Source: Bacillus sp. EAC | GTDB lineage: Bacteria > Bacillota > Bacilli > Bacillales > Bacillaceae_G | DNA: 64,000 nucleotides | Reading direction: 5' to 3' | NCBI RefSeq assembly: GCF_002156875.1 | Contig: NZ_NCSY01000007.1 | Span: forward strand, 124,001 to 188,000 | Shown: in pieces, positions 47,361 to 56,198 of the stretch | Numbering within the stretch: position 1 is the first letter of the stretch | Layout: each line of letters starts with the position of its first letter | The notes under the pieces: generated by a model | Database searches by the model: none | Told to the model about the DNA's origin: nothing | The model's input: only the letters and a program-made list of their open reading frames with translations | Position numbers and translations under genes: made by a program

Positions 47361-47497
47361 AATAATTTATAGTAAACTTATACATGTGTTTGTGTAAAAA
47401 GCAAAGTTGTAAGACATTTTCTTTAGTGAATTAAAGGGCCATATAGAGCAACATTTTTGACCTTTACATGTATATGAATAATATGAAGGAGGAAGAC

Positions 47498-47869
47498 ATG
47501 GAAGTTTTTGCAGAATATTTAGCAGGGATCGATAATCCAGACCATCTCTATCGAACAAATGAAATTTTGGAGTGGGTTGTAAATAAATTCCCAAATTTAG
47601 AACCACAAATCAAGTGGAATACACCAATGTTTTCTAATCACGGAACATTTATCATAGGTTTTTCCACTGCAAAGCATCATTTAAGCGTCGCACCTGAAGA
47701 AATAGGGATTTCGCACTTTGCTGATGATATTAAAAAGGCCGGGTACAGCGCTACAAAAGGCTTGTTTAAAATTCCATGGAATGAACAAGTAAATTACGAT
47801 TTGCTTGAGAAAATGATTGAATTTAATATTCAGGATAAAGCAGATTATACGAATTTTTGGCGGAAATAA
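47498..47869 (+). CDS. YdhG-like DUF1801 (iron chaperone fold) protein
   Basis: Start chosen at ATG 47498, 5 nt after AAGGAGG. The 123-residue protein matches the frataxin-like DUF1801 family: [71 protein letters not shown], ending FWRK. B. subtilis YdhG-type proteins are annotated as putative iron chaperones; evidence for that role is thin. Terminator follows. Confidence 0.85.
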   Translation: MEVFAEYLAGIDNPDHLYRTNEILEWVVNKFPNLEPQIKWNTPMFSNHGTFIIGFSTAKHHLSVAPEEIGISHFADDIKKAGYSATKGLFKIPWNEQVNYDLLEKMIEFNIQDKADYTNFWRK

Positions 47870-47922
47870 TTCAGCACGCCTTATCTCTTTTGTTTAATTG
47901 AAGGTTATAACTATAACAAAGA

Positions 47923-47953
47923 AAGCTCGCCTATACTGTGGCGAGTTTTACTT
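47923..47953 (+). terminator. Terminator after the YdhG-like gene
   Basis: GCTCGCC-TATACTGT-GGCGAGT followed by TTTA. Confidence 0.75.
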
Positions 47954-48039
47954 TGTTATTATGATTAAGCAATTGTCATTTTGGTTGAAAACTTCGAAAG
48001 TGCACCGATATCGTAGTAACACCTTTTTAGTATTAACTG

Positions 48040-48434
48040 TTATACAATTGTGTTTTTCAAAGTCATATACATATTTTCTACATGTTCGTCAATTTCATCT
48101 CTTGACATTCGTAAGCGAGCCAATGAAGTCCCATATCCAATCTCTTTTTTTCGCTCTTCGAATCCTTTGAAAATACCATCTGCGAATTCATCTAATGGTA
48201 CCCCATGAGTGTGTAACCCAGCTCCACCCAAATCTGATTCACCGCTGGAGGCGCAACTTCTATCACTTCTATAGACGTATCACTAAGTTGGTGTCTTAGG
48301 CTCATCGTAAATGAATGTAGTGCAGCTTTCGTAGCTGAATAAATTGGAGCAAAGACAAATGGTGTAAAAGTTAAACCGGAAGTCACGTTGATGATTGTTG
48401 CATCTTCTTTTGTTGCAAAATATTGAGTGAACAA
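48040..48434 (-). pseudogene. Frameshifted, N-truncated short-chain dehydrogenase
   Basis: Two overlapping minus-strand frames together give the C-terminal two thirds of an SDR of the DltE/YxnA type. The first (48434-48192) has DATIINVTSGLTFTPF and the catalytic IYSATKAALHSFTMSLR; the second (48231-48040) has GGAGLHTHGVPLDEFADGIFKGF shortened here. A frameshift near 48200-48230 separates them. The Rossmann N-terminus with TGxxxGIG is missing, cut just after the terminator of the upstream gene. It cannot make an active enzyme. Confidence 0.8.
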
Positions 48435-48448
48435 ACTATTTCCAAATA

Positions 48449-48480
48449 AAAAAAAGCACCATTGTTACGGTGCTTTTAAA
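48449..48480 (-). terminator. Terminator of the 48489-48923 gene
   Basis: Minus-strand AAGCACC-GTAACAAT-GGTGCTT followed by TTTTTT. Confidence 0.85.
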
Positions 48481-48488
48481 ATAGTAAT

Positions 48489-48923
48489 TTATATATTAAT
48501 ATTTTTTTTAGAATCATTTTTAAATAGTGTTTTTAATATTTTTTTAGTTAGTAGGAAGATAGAAGAAATTAATGCAAAACATAAGAAAAACACTATGAAA
48601 CCCCATAATCCTATAACTGCGTCTTGAAATTCCATGTGACCTCGGTTTGTAATTGCTTGTTGAATTTCAATCGCAAAAACTAAAACTACCATGAATGTAA
48701 AAGTGTAAAGGAACGAAAGTATTGTAATCCCAAATGGCATTTTTGATATTAATTTAGATAAAATAAGAACTAAGATAAATGCAGTAATTCCTATTATACC
48801 CATTATCCAAAAATGTAAGTCTTTATCACTTAATTCTAGATTCAATTTGTCACTAACATATAATTGAATAATATCATGGATATTATTTAAAATTTCTGTA
48901 AGTTTGATAATTATTTCTTTCAA
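48489..48923 (-). CDS. Three-helix membrane protein of unknown function
   Basis: Start chosen at TTG 48923, 8 nt after AAGGAG; the longer ATG form (48989) lacks a ribosome site. The 144-residue protein has helices WIMGIIGITAFILVLILS, ILSFLYTFTFMVVLVF and LWGFIVFFLCFALISSIFL, with a charged basic C-terminus. No family identified. Confidence 0.65.
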   Translation of the reverse strand: MKEIIIKLTEILNNIHDIIQLYVSDKLNLELSDKDLHFWIMGIIGITAFILVLILSKLISKMPFGITILSFLYTFTFMVVLVFAIEIQQAITNRGHMEFQDAVIGLWGFIVFFLCFALISSIFLLTKKILKTLFKNDSKKNINI

Positions 48924-49258
48924 ATGTACCACTCCTTCATTTTTAATATTATAGCAGTAAAATTTAAATAAACCGATCCTTTCTTGCAAAATTCTCGGTA
49001 AATGCTAAATTAATAAATAAATGCTTCTTATATTAAGTTACAAAGTATATTTTGTCTCTTCCTATTTTGGATACAGCGAGATGAGCTAAGTTTATCTAAC
49101 ATCTTCCAATCGTTTTCTGTAAATTAATTGTCTATTTCTAAGTTAAATTAATTCACTATTATCCTTTGCCTAAGTTAGTTATTCATAACTTATCGTATAA
49201 AATCGCGCCTTATTGCAAAAAAATTTTGTTAGATTTCTATTTTTTAAGGGGTAAATTA
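48924..49258. other. Intergenic region upstream of the ger remnant
   Basis: AT-rich with no ORF or repeat recognised. AAGGGG (49246-49251) marks the old ribosome site of the remnant. Confidence 0.4.
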
Positions 49259-49695
49259 ATGAGGAATATAGTAAAAGAAATTGAAACCAAGTTTTCAAAT
49301 CACGACGATTTTTTCATTGAAGAAGAGTTAGTAGATAAAACAGCAATCTTGTGAGCCTGGGATTTGCTAGTCTAATGGTAACAAACAGTTCAATCAAAAA
49401 TAAAATATCAATGCGAAATAATAAACCGCAGGTGTCAAGTGACTTGAATTTAAAAATATATATCTTAGAAAGAGATAATGGAATTAAAGATAAAAGAATA
49501 AGAAAAGAACTTGAAAAGCTTATTGAAAAGAGATTTTACACTATACTTAAGAAAACACATAGAAGGCAAGCAGATATTTTTGGCTTTGGGCAACAATTTC
49601 AAAATGCGCTTTCTTACCATGAATTAAAAGATTGGAGGGATGAATATTATCCAAAACTAAAAGTGAATTTTAAGGTTTATGCTAATATGGAATAA
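49259..49695 (+). pseudogene. Germinant receptor operon collapsed to its ends (gerA' and 'gerC)
   Basis: ATG 49259 with AAGGGG starts MRNIVKEIETKFSNHDD, the typical N-terminus of a GerAA protein, which stops at 49354 after 31 residues. Directly after it (about 49357-49695) comes the C-terminal part of a Ger(x)C protein: KKTHRRQADIFGFGQQF, LKDWRDEYYPKLKVNF. The rest of A, all of B and most of C are gone, consistent with a single internal deletion of about 3 kb. The complete operon at 23414-27160 belongs to the same family but is not identical. Confidence 0.7.
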
Positions 49696-49702
49696 TGATA
49701 TG

Positions 49703-49795
49703 AATTCACATACGTTAGTTTAACAAAAAGACTGCATAGTAGTCTTTTTTATTGCACTAATTGACAGTTTTGTTGAAATAGGAATGATATAATCA
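49703..49795 (+). repeat. Composite intergenic repeat with TATAAT-ended tail
   Basis: Half box CACATACGTTAGTTTAAC (49707-49724), hairpin AGACTGCATAGTAGTCT with TTTTTATTG (49729-49754), and the most complete tail ACTAATTGACAGTTTTG then GAAATAGGAATGATATAAT (49757-49793). Confidence 0.75.
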
Positions 49796-50420
49796 TATTA
49801 TTATGAACTTATCAATTGGAGTTTCATATGCTTGGACTAAAATAATATAATCCTAAATTGTATACTGAACAAAAGACATTGTAATAGATCACAAAGTAAA
49901 GTTACATATATTATTGGAAGGTGATTCAACCTTGAAGTTGGATATTTAGTCATATGTTGCGGACTTAATGAAAATCAAATTAGTATTGATAAAGATATTA
50001 ATTATGAATATAAATATATAATTGTATTAAACCAATAACTTTGTAATTTACCAACTTAATGTTAGTTGAACAATACATTCTTTAAAAATGATATAATGCC
50101 TATTATTCAACGTGAACATTAGTTGGTTTTTCATGACGACACAATTGTTGCTCTTCTTTTTATAGTAGTGTCTAACAGGAAGATGTTAAATCAAGGATGA
50201 TGGGCATTTAAAGAGCAAACTATGACTTTGATTAATACAAGAAAGCTTTTATTGATCCTCAATCGAAAATTTTTTTCCTACTAAACTACGAAATAGAGTT
50301 ATTGAAAAACCTCCATTGATTTGATAAAGAATTCAGTATTAATAGAATCGATTGTGTTAAAAGAGCGTCTCGAAAAATACATTTTTCTTAATAATTTTTC
50401 TACATTGAGGGGATGGAGAA
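49796..50420. other. Intergenic region with repeat pair and a doubtful fragment
   Basis: An open fragment at 49937-50038 (VGYLVICCGLNENQ, then YKYIIVLNQ) looks like the end of a lost gene. Two opposed repeat boxes, CCAACTTAATGTTAGTTG (50051-50068) and TTCAACGTGAACATTAGTTGG (shortened; 50107-50127), flank an ATGATATAATG sequence. No complete gene. Confidence 0.45.
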
Positions 50421-50792
50421 ATGAAATTTGAAATGCAAAAAGCGAATATGTTGGCTGAAAGTATAGATGGATTTATAAAATTTATTCATAAAATTCATGA
50501 AAAAAGCAAAATCAATTTTATTATAAATCCTGATAAAATATATCAAATAAAACTTCTTATCGAGGAATTTAAATTTCAAAGAATAGCAGATGAACTTCTC
50601 AGAATTAATCGGTTCGTTTGGGATGAAAAGTACACATATTTATTAGTGGATAAATTTATAGAAGGGCTAAACATTATAGATGAATATGTAGAAATTAACT
50701 ATAATGAACTATATATTTTTACTGCTAGATTATATACATTAAAGAACCTCTGTATTTCATTTAGTAAAAAGTTTAACTCACACCTGAATTGA
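50421..50792 (+). CDS. Helical hypothetical protein
   Basis: ATG 50421 after GAGGGGATGG. The 123-residue protein is soluble and helical (DGFIKFIHKIHEKSKINF, IKLLIEEFKFQRIADELLR, FIEGLNIIDEYVEINYN), with no membrane segment or motif. Unknown function. Confidence 0.6.
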   Translation: MKFEMQKANMLAESIDGFIKFIHKIHEKSKINFIINPDKIYQIKLLIEEFKFQRIADELLRINRFVWDEKYTYLLVDKFIEGLNIIDEYVEINYNELYIFTARLYTLKNLCISFSKKFNSHLN

Positions 50793-50980
50793 AATAGTAG
50801 TCATCGTGCAATACAAGTATTAGATTATATAATATGTATAAAATATATTTTTAAATTAACGCAAACACAAGTTTTGTATCAATTGGAGTTACTTCCGTAG
50901 CTCTATTTTTGTATATGTAGCAATTTAATTTAATATAGTAACAGTAAAACAAAAATTATCTAAATCGTTAATCGTAGCAA

Positions 50981-51011
50981 AAAAAAGCTTCCTTAATGGG
51001 AGCTTTTTTTC
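50981..51011. terminator. Bidirectional terminator
   Basis: AAAAAGCTTCC-TTAAT-GGGAGCTTTTT with flanking A and T runs. The stop codon of the minus-strand gene lies inside the stem. Confidence 0.8.
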
Positions 51012-51271
51012 ATGAAGATACCGATTATTAACTGAATGAGACCAATGACAAATATGATAGGATATACGATCCACATCAACATCGCTGCCCATCCATTTCT
51101 TTTGATAATCGCATACGTTAATCCAATAGCAAACGACAAAAATGGCCCAATTGCTACCATGTTCGCGATACCCCAGATGATGTATTTTCTTTTTCTAGAT
51201 TTCCCGTTGCTAAAAGGGTAAGCAAGAGCGGTACCAATAAGAGCTATGAAAAGCGCTATATTAACGGCCAT
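50993..51271 (-). CDS. Small three-helix membrane protein
   Basis: ATG 51271 after AAAGGTGA. The 92-residue protein has helices IALFIALIGTALAYPF, IIWGIANMVAIGPFLSFAIG and MLMWIVYPIIFVIGLIQLII, with basic KSRKRK and KRNGW loops. No family recognised. Confidence 0.65.
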   Translation of the reverse strand: MAVNIALFIALIGTALAYPFSNGKSRKRKYIIWGIANMVAIGPFLSFAIGLTYAIIKRNGWAAMLMWIVYPIIFVIGLIQLIIGIFMKKSSH

Positions 51272-51718
51272 TTCGCATCACCTTTCAGTCGATATACTAT
51301 CATTTATTTTACCATAAATCCCCTAATTTTTATTATAAAAAATGAGGAACCAAGTAATTGTACTGCCAAACAATAAAGTATTACTTCCGTATTCATTTTT
51401 GGCAATCGGGAACTATTGCTGATTGTAAACTTATAAAGTCAGTTAACAAATGCTCACCAATCATAGGTTTATCACCGAATGAATAATACATTTTAAAAAG
51501 CACTTAACGTATTAGAACTTTTCTTGTATGAAAATGGGAAATACTTCAAATACTTCCATTATTAGAGGTACTTACTAATTATTAATTTAATTTCTCTTCA
51601 TCAAATATAATGCAGGTAGTTATAGAAAGATAAGTCGAGGAGGAAACAGTCTCTATAAAATAAATGCTTGTCAAAAGTTAGGCACTTTTGATTTGCAGGA
51701 TAGAAAAGGAGTAAAAAT
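51272..51718. other. Intergenic region, nothing firm
   Basis: AT-rich; only a possible reversed repeat tail near 51355-51410 (GTACTGCCAAACAATAA). The GAGGAGGAAAC at 51637-51647 resembles a ribosome site but no ORF follows. Confidence 0.4.
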
Positions 51719-52294
51719 ATGCATTGGTATGAAAAGCTGAATAAATATTTTCCTGTAGAGGAAATGAAATCAAGGGAGCATATGGAAACATTATTAAAAG
51801 AACGGCCTGATATTTACCATAAGGATGAAGGGCCTCATCATGTTCTTATGTATGTAGAACTGGATGATTTTGTGTTCATCGATTATTTATTCGTTTCTAA
51901 AGATGCCCGTGGACAGGGATTGGGCAATAAGTTGCTCGAGAAGCTTAAGAAAAAAGGGAAACCGATTATATTAGAAGTCGAGCCGGTTAATTATGAGGAT
52001 ACTGATACTGAAAAGAGACTTCGTTTTTATAAAAGAGAAGGTTTTGAGCACGCATTATCGATTGGATACAGTAGACGATCACTCGCAACTCAAGAAGTAA
52101 ATTCGATGGAGATTCTGTATTGGTCTCCAAATAATGAGAGTGAAGAAATGATTTTTAAAGCCATGAAAAAAACATATAATATGATCCACACTTATCGGGA
52201 CACACATTTTTACGGTGAATCCTATCAGCCAGTGGATGAAGTTCTTACCTTTAAAGAAAATAAACCCGGCCAAGACCTCTTAGAAGACATATAG
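51719..52294 (+). CDS. GNAT-family N-acetyltransferase with C-terminal extension
   Basis: ATG 51719 after AAAGGAG. The 191-residue protein has the GNAT core in its first 130 residues: VFIDYLFVSKDARGQGLGNKLL (shortened when read as RGQGLGNKLLEKL) and LRFYKREGFEHAL. A C-terminal stretch of about 55 residues (ILYWSPNNESEEMIFKAMKK, YQPVDEVLTFK) goes beyond the usual domain. Substrate unknown. Confidence 0.85.
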   Translation: MHWYEKLNKYFPVEEMKSREHMETLLKERPDIYHKDEGPHHVLMYVELDDFVFIDYLFVSKDARGQGLGNKLLEKLKKKGKPIILEVEPVNYEDTDTEKRLRFYKREGFEHALSIGYSRRSLATQEVNSMEILYWSPNNESEEMIFKAMKKTYNMIHTYRDTHFYGESYQPVDEVLTFKENKPGQDLLEDI

Positions 52295-52329
52295 GGTAAT
52301 ACAAGAATTACTTTTTTTAACCGCTCATA

Positions 52330-52440
52330 ATTAAGGCTAGAGAAAAGTTATTAGCTTAAACTACATAATCTTAGAGTTGCCAATGGTAGCTCTATTTTTT
52401 ATTCCATCAATGCTATTTAAAGAAGGATAATAAAATTTAA
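52330..52440 (+). repeat. Degenerate composite repeat
   Basis: Weak box TTAAGGCTAGAGAAAAG then TTATTAGC, hairpin GAGTTGCC-AAT-GGTAGCTC followed by TATTTTTTATT (52374-52402), and tail ATGCTATTTAAAGAAGGATAATAAAAT shortened here as AAGAAGGATAATAAAAT. Confidence 0.5.
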
Positions 52441-52534
52441 AAAAGAATCATATTAATTACAACTTTAACTAGTATTTTAAAAAAGTAACAGCCGTATTAG
52501 AGAAAATAAACCATATAACGTGAGGGGAATATTT

Positions 52535-52867
52535 GTGACTGAAGATTTTTACTGCGATGAAGTTTTAAGTGGAAAAACAACGGTAATAAAAGTAAAGGAA
52601 ACTGAGAACGTAATGGCTTATTTTCATACGAAACCTTTTTATCCAGTACATATTGTCGTTATTCCAAAAATGCATATTTCTTCATTAATTACTTTAGAAG
52701 TGAGTGAAAATGATTTGTTAATGGAGTTGTTAACTGTAATAAAGGAAGTTGCTAAGGAGGTAAATTCAAAATATGGGGCATGTAGAGTGATAACTAATCT
52801 AGGAAATTATCAAGATTCAAAACATTTACATTGGCATGTCGTATATGGAACCCCTTTAAAAAGTTGA
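52535..52867 (+). CDS. HIT-family hydrolase-like protein
   Basis: Start chosen at GTG 52535, 7 nt after GAGGGG. The 110-residue protein has the histidine-triad domain: VMAYFHTKPFYPVHIVVIPK and the C-terminal HLHWHVVYG, which holds the H-x-H-x-H nucleotide-binding site. HIT proteins hydrolyse nucleoside phosphoramidates or related compounds. Sequence is a short divergent member. Confidence 0.85.
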   Translation: MTEDFYCDEVLSGKTTVIKVKETENVMAYFHTKPFYPVHIVVIPKMHISSLITLEVSENDLLMELLTVIKEVAKEVNSKYGACRVITNLGNYQDSKHLHWHVVYGTPLKS

Positions 52868-53009
52868 ATTTAAAATTTTTAAAATGTCAGGATAGTTCAA
52901 GAAGTGGAATAAAATTCCTATAATTAATGGTAAATCACCACATCCCGGAAAGCCTTTATTCAATTCATCTAATGGATGCCTAGATTCAATACGTTGAACT
53001 AATAAAAAG

Positions 53010-53051
53010 TAAAAAAGACCTTTGAGGCCATAGCCTTGATAAAGGTCTTAA
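53010..53051 (-). terminator. Terminator of the beta-helix gene
   Basis: Minus-strand AAGACCTTT pairs with AAAGGTCTT then TTTTAC; the loop contains a second small stem AAGGCTATGGCCT. Confidence 0.8.
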
Positions 53052-53078
53052 ATCTTAAAGAATAAGGCATTTTAAAAT

Positions 53079-54248
53079 TTAATCGACAGAAATAGATAGA
53101 TCCTTTGAATGATCTCCAGAAAAGAATGAATCCAAAACAGTCTTTGATTTTGGTTTCTTACCCTTCAAATGTGAATGACATATAGCTCCATTCTTATTGT
53201 CTGTCTGACATCTAATTAAAGGATAACTATTTTTATTTCCTATTGAATCATCTTCAACATCAAAAGTTGTATTTTTTACAGCTTGATCAAGAGAAAATAT
53301 ATTATTTTCAGAGTCAGATGTCACAAATATTCCAAATTGATTATTAATGAAAAGACTTTTTTGAACAATAGCTCTTCTGGTTGTTGCTAAATAGATTCCA
53401 GCATTATTGTTGAATGATTTGTTGTCTAAAACATTCACTCCAGCATCTTGTTGAAATAATAAAATGCCAGTGGAAACAAAACCCTGACCTGTATAGTTAT
53501 TCCTTGATATATTATTGGATTGAATGAAAGCTCTTGCACCACGAGAAATTTGTATTCCATTTTGGATAATGACATTGGTTGGCCCTACACCTGTAACAAC
53601 TGAGTTAAAAATAGTACTGCGACTTACATTTTGACCATTTACTCGAATTCCTGTTAATTGATAGTTAGAAATGGTATTACTATCTATTGTTGCAGCTCCA
53701 CCATCAACATTAATCCCTGTCCCTTGTTGAAGATCTGATAAAGGATTATCTCTAATATCAGTAACCACAGTGTTTACTATTATTGCAGAACCGTCTTTCG
53801 TTACAAGTATTCCATTTTGTAAATTTCCTTTGGTAGTTGATGGTCCAGCGATTTTAAACCGTGCAATCCTAGTACATTTCGCATTTATTGTGAGAATAGA
53901 AAGATTTCCTGTCAACCCTCCTGATGGAGGTTTAATAATTGCTCCTAGTTGTCTCGAAGAAACAATAATGAGGTTGTCCTTACCAGCGGGAATTGTAATC
54001 TGTTCCAGATAAGTTCCTGGGGCTACCGAAATTATATCCCCGTAATTTGCGGCGTTTATAGCTGCTTGTATTGTCGAGAAATCGAACGTCGGAGGTCCAG
54101 CTGGGCCAACAGTTATAGTAATATCAGTAGGATCTGGACAATCGAAAAAACCAGGATTACCTAGTTCGTGTGGCCCAGGGGATTTATGCTTTAGTAACCC
54201 TGGGACAGGAATAGGTGGACAGCACCTCTGTAGAGGCTTCTTTTTCAA
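53079..54248 (-). CDS. Right-handed parallel beta-helix protein, possible spore surface protein
   Basis: TTG 54248 after AAGGGTGAT. The 389-residue protein has a Pro-rich start (CCPPIPVPGLLKHKSPGP), a short collagen-like GPAGPP, then FSTIQAAINAANYGDIISV, the pectate-lyase-like entry. Many 22-25 residue beta-helix turns with N-rich ladders follow (NGILV, TGIRVNG, NGIQISRGARAFIQSNNIS, NAGIYLATTRRA). No signal peptide is visible. Proteins of this build in Bacillus sit on spore surfaces or process carbohydrate; the lack of a secretion signal favours assembly from the mother cell. Not proven. Confidence 0.8.
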   Translation of the reverse strand: MKKKPLQRCCPPIPVPGLLKHKSPGPHELGNPGFFDCPDPTDITITVGPAGPPTFDFSTIQAAINAANYGDIISVAPGTYLEQITIPAGKDNLIIVSSRQLGAIIKPPSGGLTGNLSILTINAKCTRIARFKIAGPSTTKGNLQNGILVTKDGSAIIVNTVVTDIRDNPLSDLQQGTGINVDGGAATIDSNTISNYQLTGIRVNGQNVSRSTIFNSVVTGVGPTNVIIQNGIQISRGARAFIQSNNISRNNYTGQGFVSTGILLFQQDAGVNVLDNKSFNNNAGIYLATTRRAIVQKSLFINNQFGIFVTSDSENNIFSLDQAVKNTTFDVEDDSIGNKNSYPLIRCQTDNKNGAICHSHLKGKKPKSKTVLDSFFSGDHSKDLSISVD

Positions 54249-54612
54249 AATTAAATCACCCTTTTTTATTTAATAAATTAAAATAGTATATGTTGAATCT
54301 AAAAAAGGGCTTGGACAACTAATTACACGCAAATTGAAAATATCATAGTATTTTTTGAGGATATTGTTATTGTTTATGAAAATCCAAAATAAGGATTTAG
54401 GCAGAAGTGCGACCATTTGATTCACGCTTTTTTTATGAAGCTAGATATTTTCCTAATTGTGGTAATATATATTAAAGTAGAAAACAAAGGATAAATATAG
54501 AAGAATTTTTATATAAAATACATACATTGAATAAAAAACTTTTTGACCCCGTAACTTTTTATACGTCTAGATTCGTTTATAGGTTAGAGAGTGTTAAAAG
54601 GAGTGAACACGA
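54249..54612. other. Intergenic region upstream of the sigma factor
   Basis: Position 54544-54567 reads TTGACCCCGTAAC then TTTTTATACGTC. The CGTC is a typical ECF -10, but no ECF -35 (GAAC type) lies at 16-17 bp; GACCCC is 13-15 bp away. An autoregulated promoter is possible but unproved. Confidence 0.4.
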
Positions 54613-55332
54613 ATGTCTAGTAAGCTTAGCCTTCACATCGTAGGAAAGGGAAACTTGGATGAAAAATCCGATGAATATTATTGGAAAGAGTTCTATCCAA
54701 AATTACAGCGCTATTGTCGTTTTATTGCTCAAAATGATTGGGATGGAGACGATATCGCACAAGAAACCTTTGTTAAAGCAAAAAAATACTATAAGAATGA
54801 AAAGATGAACTCAACTTTATTGAATAAAATTGCTTACAATCATTGGATTGATACTTTACGGAAAAGAAAAAATGTAACAGTTACTTCTGGAATTGAACTA
54901 ACACAATTTGCAGTTGCAAAACAAACTTCAGATAAAACCAGTAGTGTGGAGCTTTTACTTAAACGTTTTACACCAAAACAAGCGGTTATTTTTTTTCTAA
55001 AAGAAGCGTTTCAATATCGTTTTAAGGAAATTGCAGATATTTTAGGAAGCACTGAAATGGCTATAAAATCTAGTATGCATCGAGCAAAAAAGCGATTAGA
55101 AAAAACAAACAATGACGAACAATCTCTTTCTATTGAATATTTTTGGAATGAGGAAGACCGAGAAGAGCTTGAGGAACTTTTTCATGTAGCTTTAGAAGAA
55201 CAAGATCCATCAATCCTTATTCAAGCAATTCCTACTTTAGATTGTATTGTTGATAGTCCTAAAATGTCCTTCAGTAATTTAAAAGCAAGTCGAACTCAAA
55301 CTCCTTTTGGCACTCTCTGTACGGCTGCATAG
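54613..55332 (+). CDS. Sigma-70 factor, ECF-like, with C-terminal extension
   Basis: ATG 54613 after AAAAGGAG. The 239-residue protein has region 2 (WKEFYPKLQRYCRFIAQ, then WDGDDIAQETFVKAKKYY) and region 4 (LKRFTPKQAVIFFLKEAF, RFKEIADILGSTEMAIKSSM). About 70 residues follow region 4: acidic EEDREELEELFHVALEEQ, then PTLDCIVDSPKMSF and a C-terminus ending LCTAA. No anti-sigma gene lies next to it. It is 29 nt upstream of a ClpP paralogue and probably co-transcribed. The ssrA-like final Ala-Ala next to a protease gene is suggestive of proteolytic control. Confidence 0.88.
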   Translation: MSSKLSLHIVGKGNLDEKSDEYYWKEFYPKLQRYCRFIAQNDWDGDDIAQETFVKAKKYYKNEKMNSTLLNKIAYNHWIDTLRKRKNVTVTSGIELTQFAVAKQTSDKTSSVELLLKRFTPKQAVIFFLKEAFQYRFKEIADILGSTEMAIKSSMHRAKKRLEKTNNDEQSLSIEYFWNEEDREELEELFHVALEEQDPSILIQAIPTLDCIVDSPKMSFSNLKASRTQTPFGTLCTAA

Positions 55333-55361
55333 CCAATTAATGCTTTAAAGGAGGATTTTAA

Positions 55362-55946
55362 GTGAGTACAATTCCTTATGTAATCGAACAATCAAATAAT
55401 GGTGAACGATCATATGATATTTATTCCCGTTTGTTAAAGGATCGGATTATTATAATTGGTGACGAAATTAATGATCATGTGGCTAATAGTGTTGTTGCCC
55501 AATTATTATTTTTGGCAGCGGATGCTCCAGATAAAGAAATATCCCTCTATATAAATAGTCCTGGTGGATCGACTTCAGCTGGTTTTGCCATTTTTGATAC
55601 AATGCAATACATTAAGCCAGATGTAAGAACGATTTGTACAGGGATGGCAGCATCATTTGGTGCAATGCTTTTGCTGGCAGGAACAAAAGGCAAGCGTTAT
55701 GCTCTTCCTAACAGCGAAATCATGATCCATCAACCATTGGGTGGCGCAAGAGGCCAGGCAACGGAAATCGAAATATCTGCACGTAGAATATTAAAATTAC
55801 GTGAGCATATTAATCAAATCATTGCCGACCGAACAGGACAGCCGATTGAAAAGGTTGCAAAAGATACAGATAGAGACTATTTCATGAGCGCTGAAGAAGC
55901 AAAAAAATACGGAATTATTGATGAGATTCTCTATCCAAATAATTAA
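55362..55946 (+). CDS. clpP: ClpP protease paralogue
   Basis: GTG 55362 follows AAAGGAGG. The 194-residue protein has the full ClpP triad at canonical positions: S98 in [10 protein letters not shown]123 in IMIHQPLGG and D172 in [28 protein letters not shown] near the start is the usual N-terminal region. It forms a 14-mer barrel that degrades proteins fed by ClpX, ClpC or ClpE. It is encoded away from the usual clpP locus and in an apparent operon with a sigma factor, so it is probably a second, conditional ClpP. Confidence 0.93.
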   Translation: MSTIPYVIEQSNNGERSYDIYSRLLKDRIIIIGDEINDHVANSVVAQLLFLAADAPDKEISLYINSPGGSTSAGFAIFDTMQYIKPDVRTICTGMAASFGAMLLLAGTKGKRYALPNSEIMIHQPLGGARGQATEIEISARRILKLREHINQIIADRTGQPIEKVAKDTDRDYFMSAEEAKKYGIIDEILYPNN

Positions 55947-56077
55947 CTTATTATTTATTAGACTCTGTTAATGTAAATTGTTAATATTTTAAAAAATTTG
56001 ATTAGCAGTTACAGCTTTTTAATGAACTGTACATCAAGAATAGTTAAAATATAGAGCTAATGAATTGTCTCAGTTTT

Positions 56078-56104
56078 AAAGTCGCGATTGCGACTTTTTT
56101 TATT
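56078..56104 (+). terminator. Terminator of the sigma-clpP operon
   Basis: AAAGTCGC-GATT-GCGACTTT followed by TTTT. Confidence 0.9.
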
Positions 56105-56198
56105 TAAGAAATTGTCGTTTTATTGAATTCGAAAAAGGTGATTTTAATAATCAAATAGAATAAAAGGAAATAATGATTAAAGATAAGTGGTGGTCTTA

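Noticed and set aside
54544..54567. Classic ECF promoter before the sigma factor
   Set aside because: The -10-like CGTC has no GAAC-type -35 at 16-17 bp, so it is kept only as a weak possibility.
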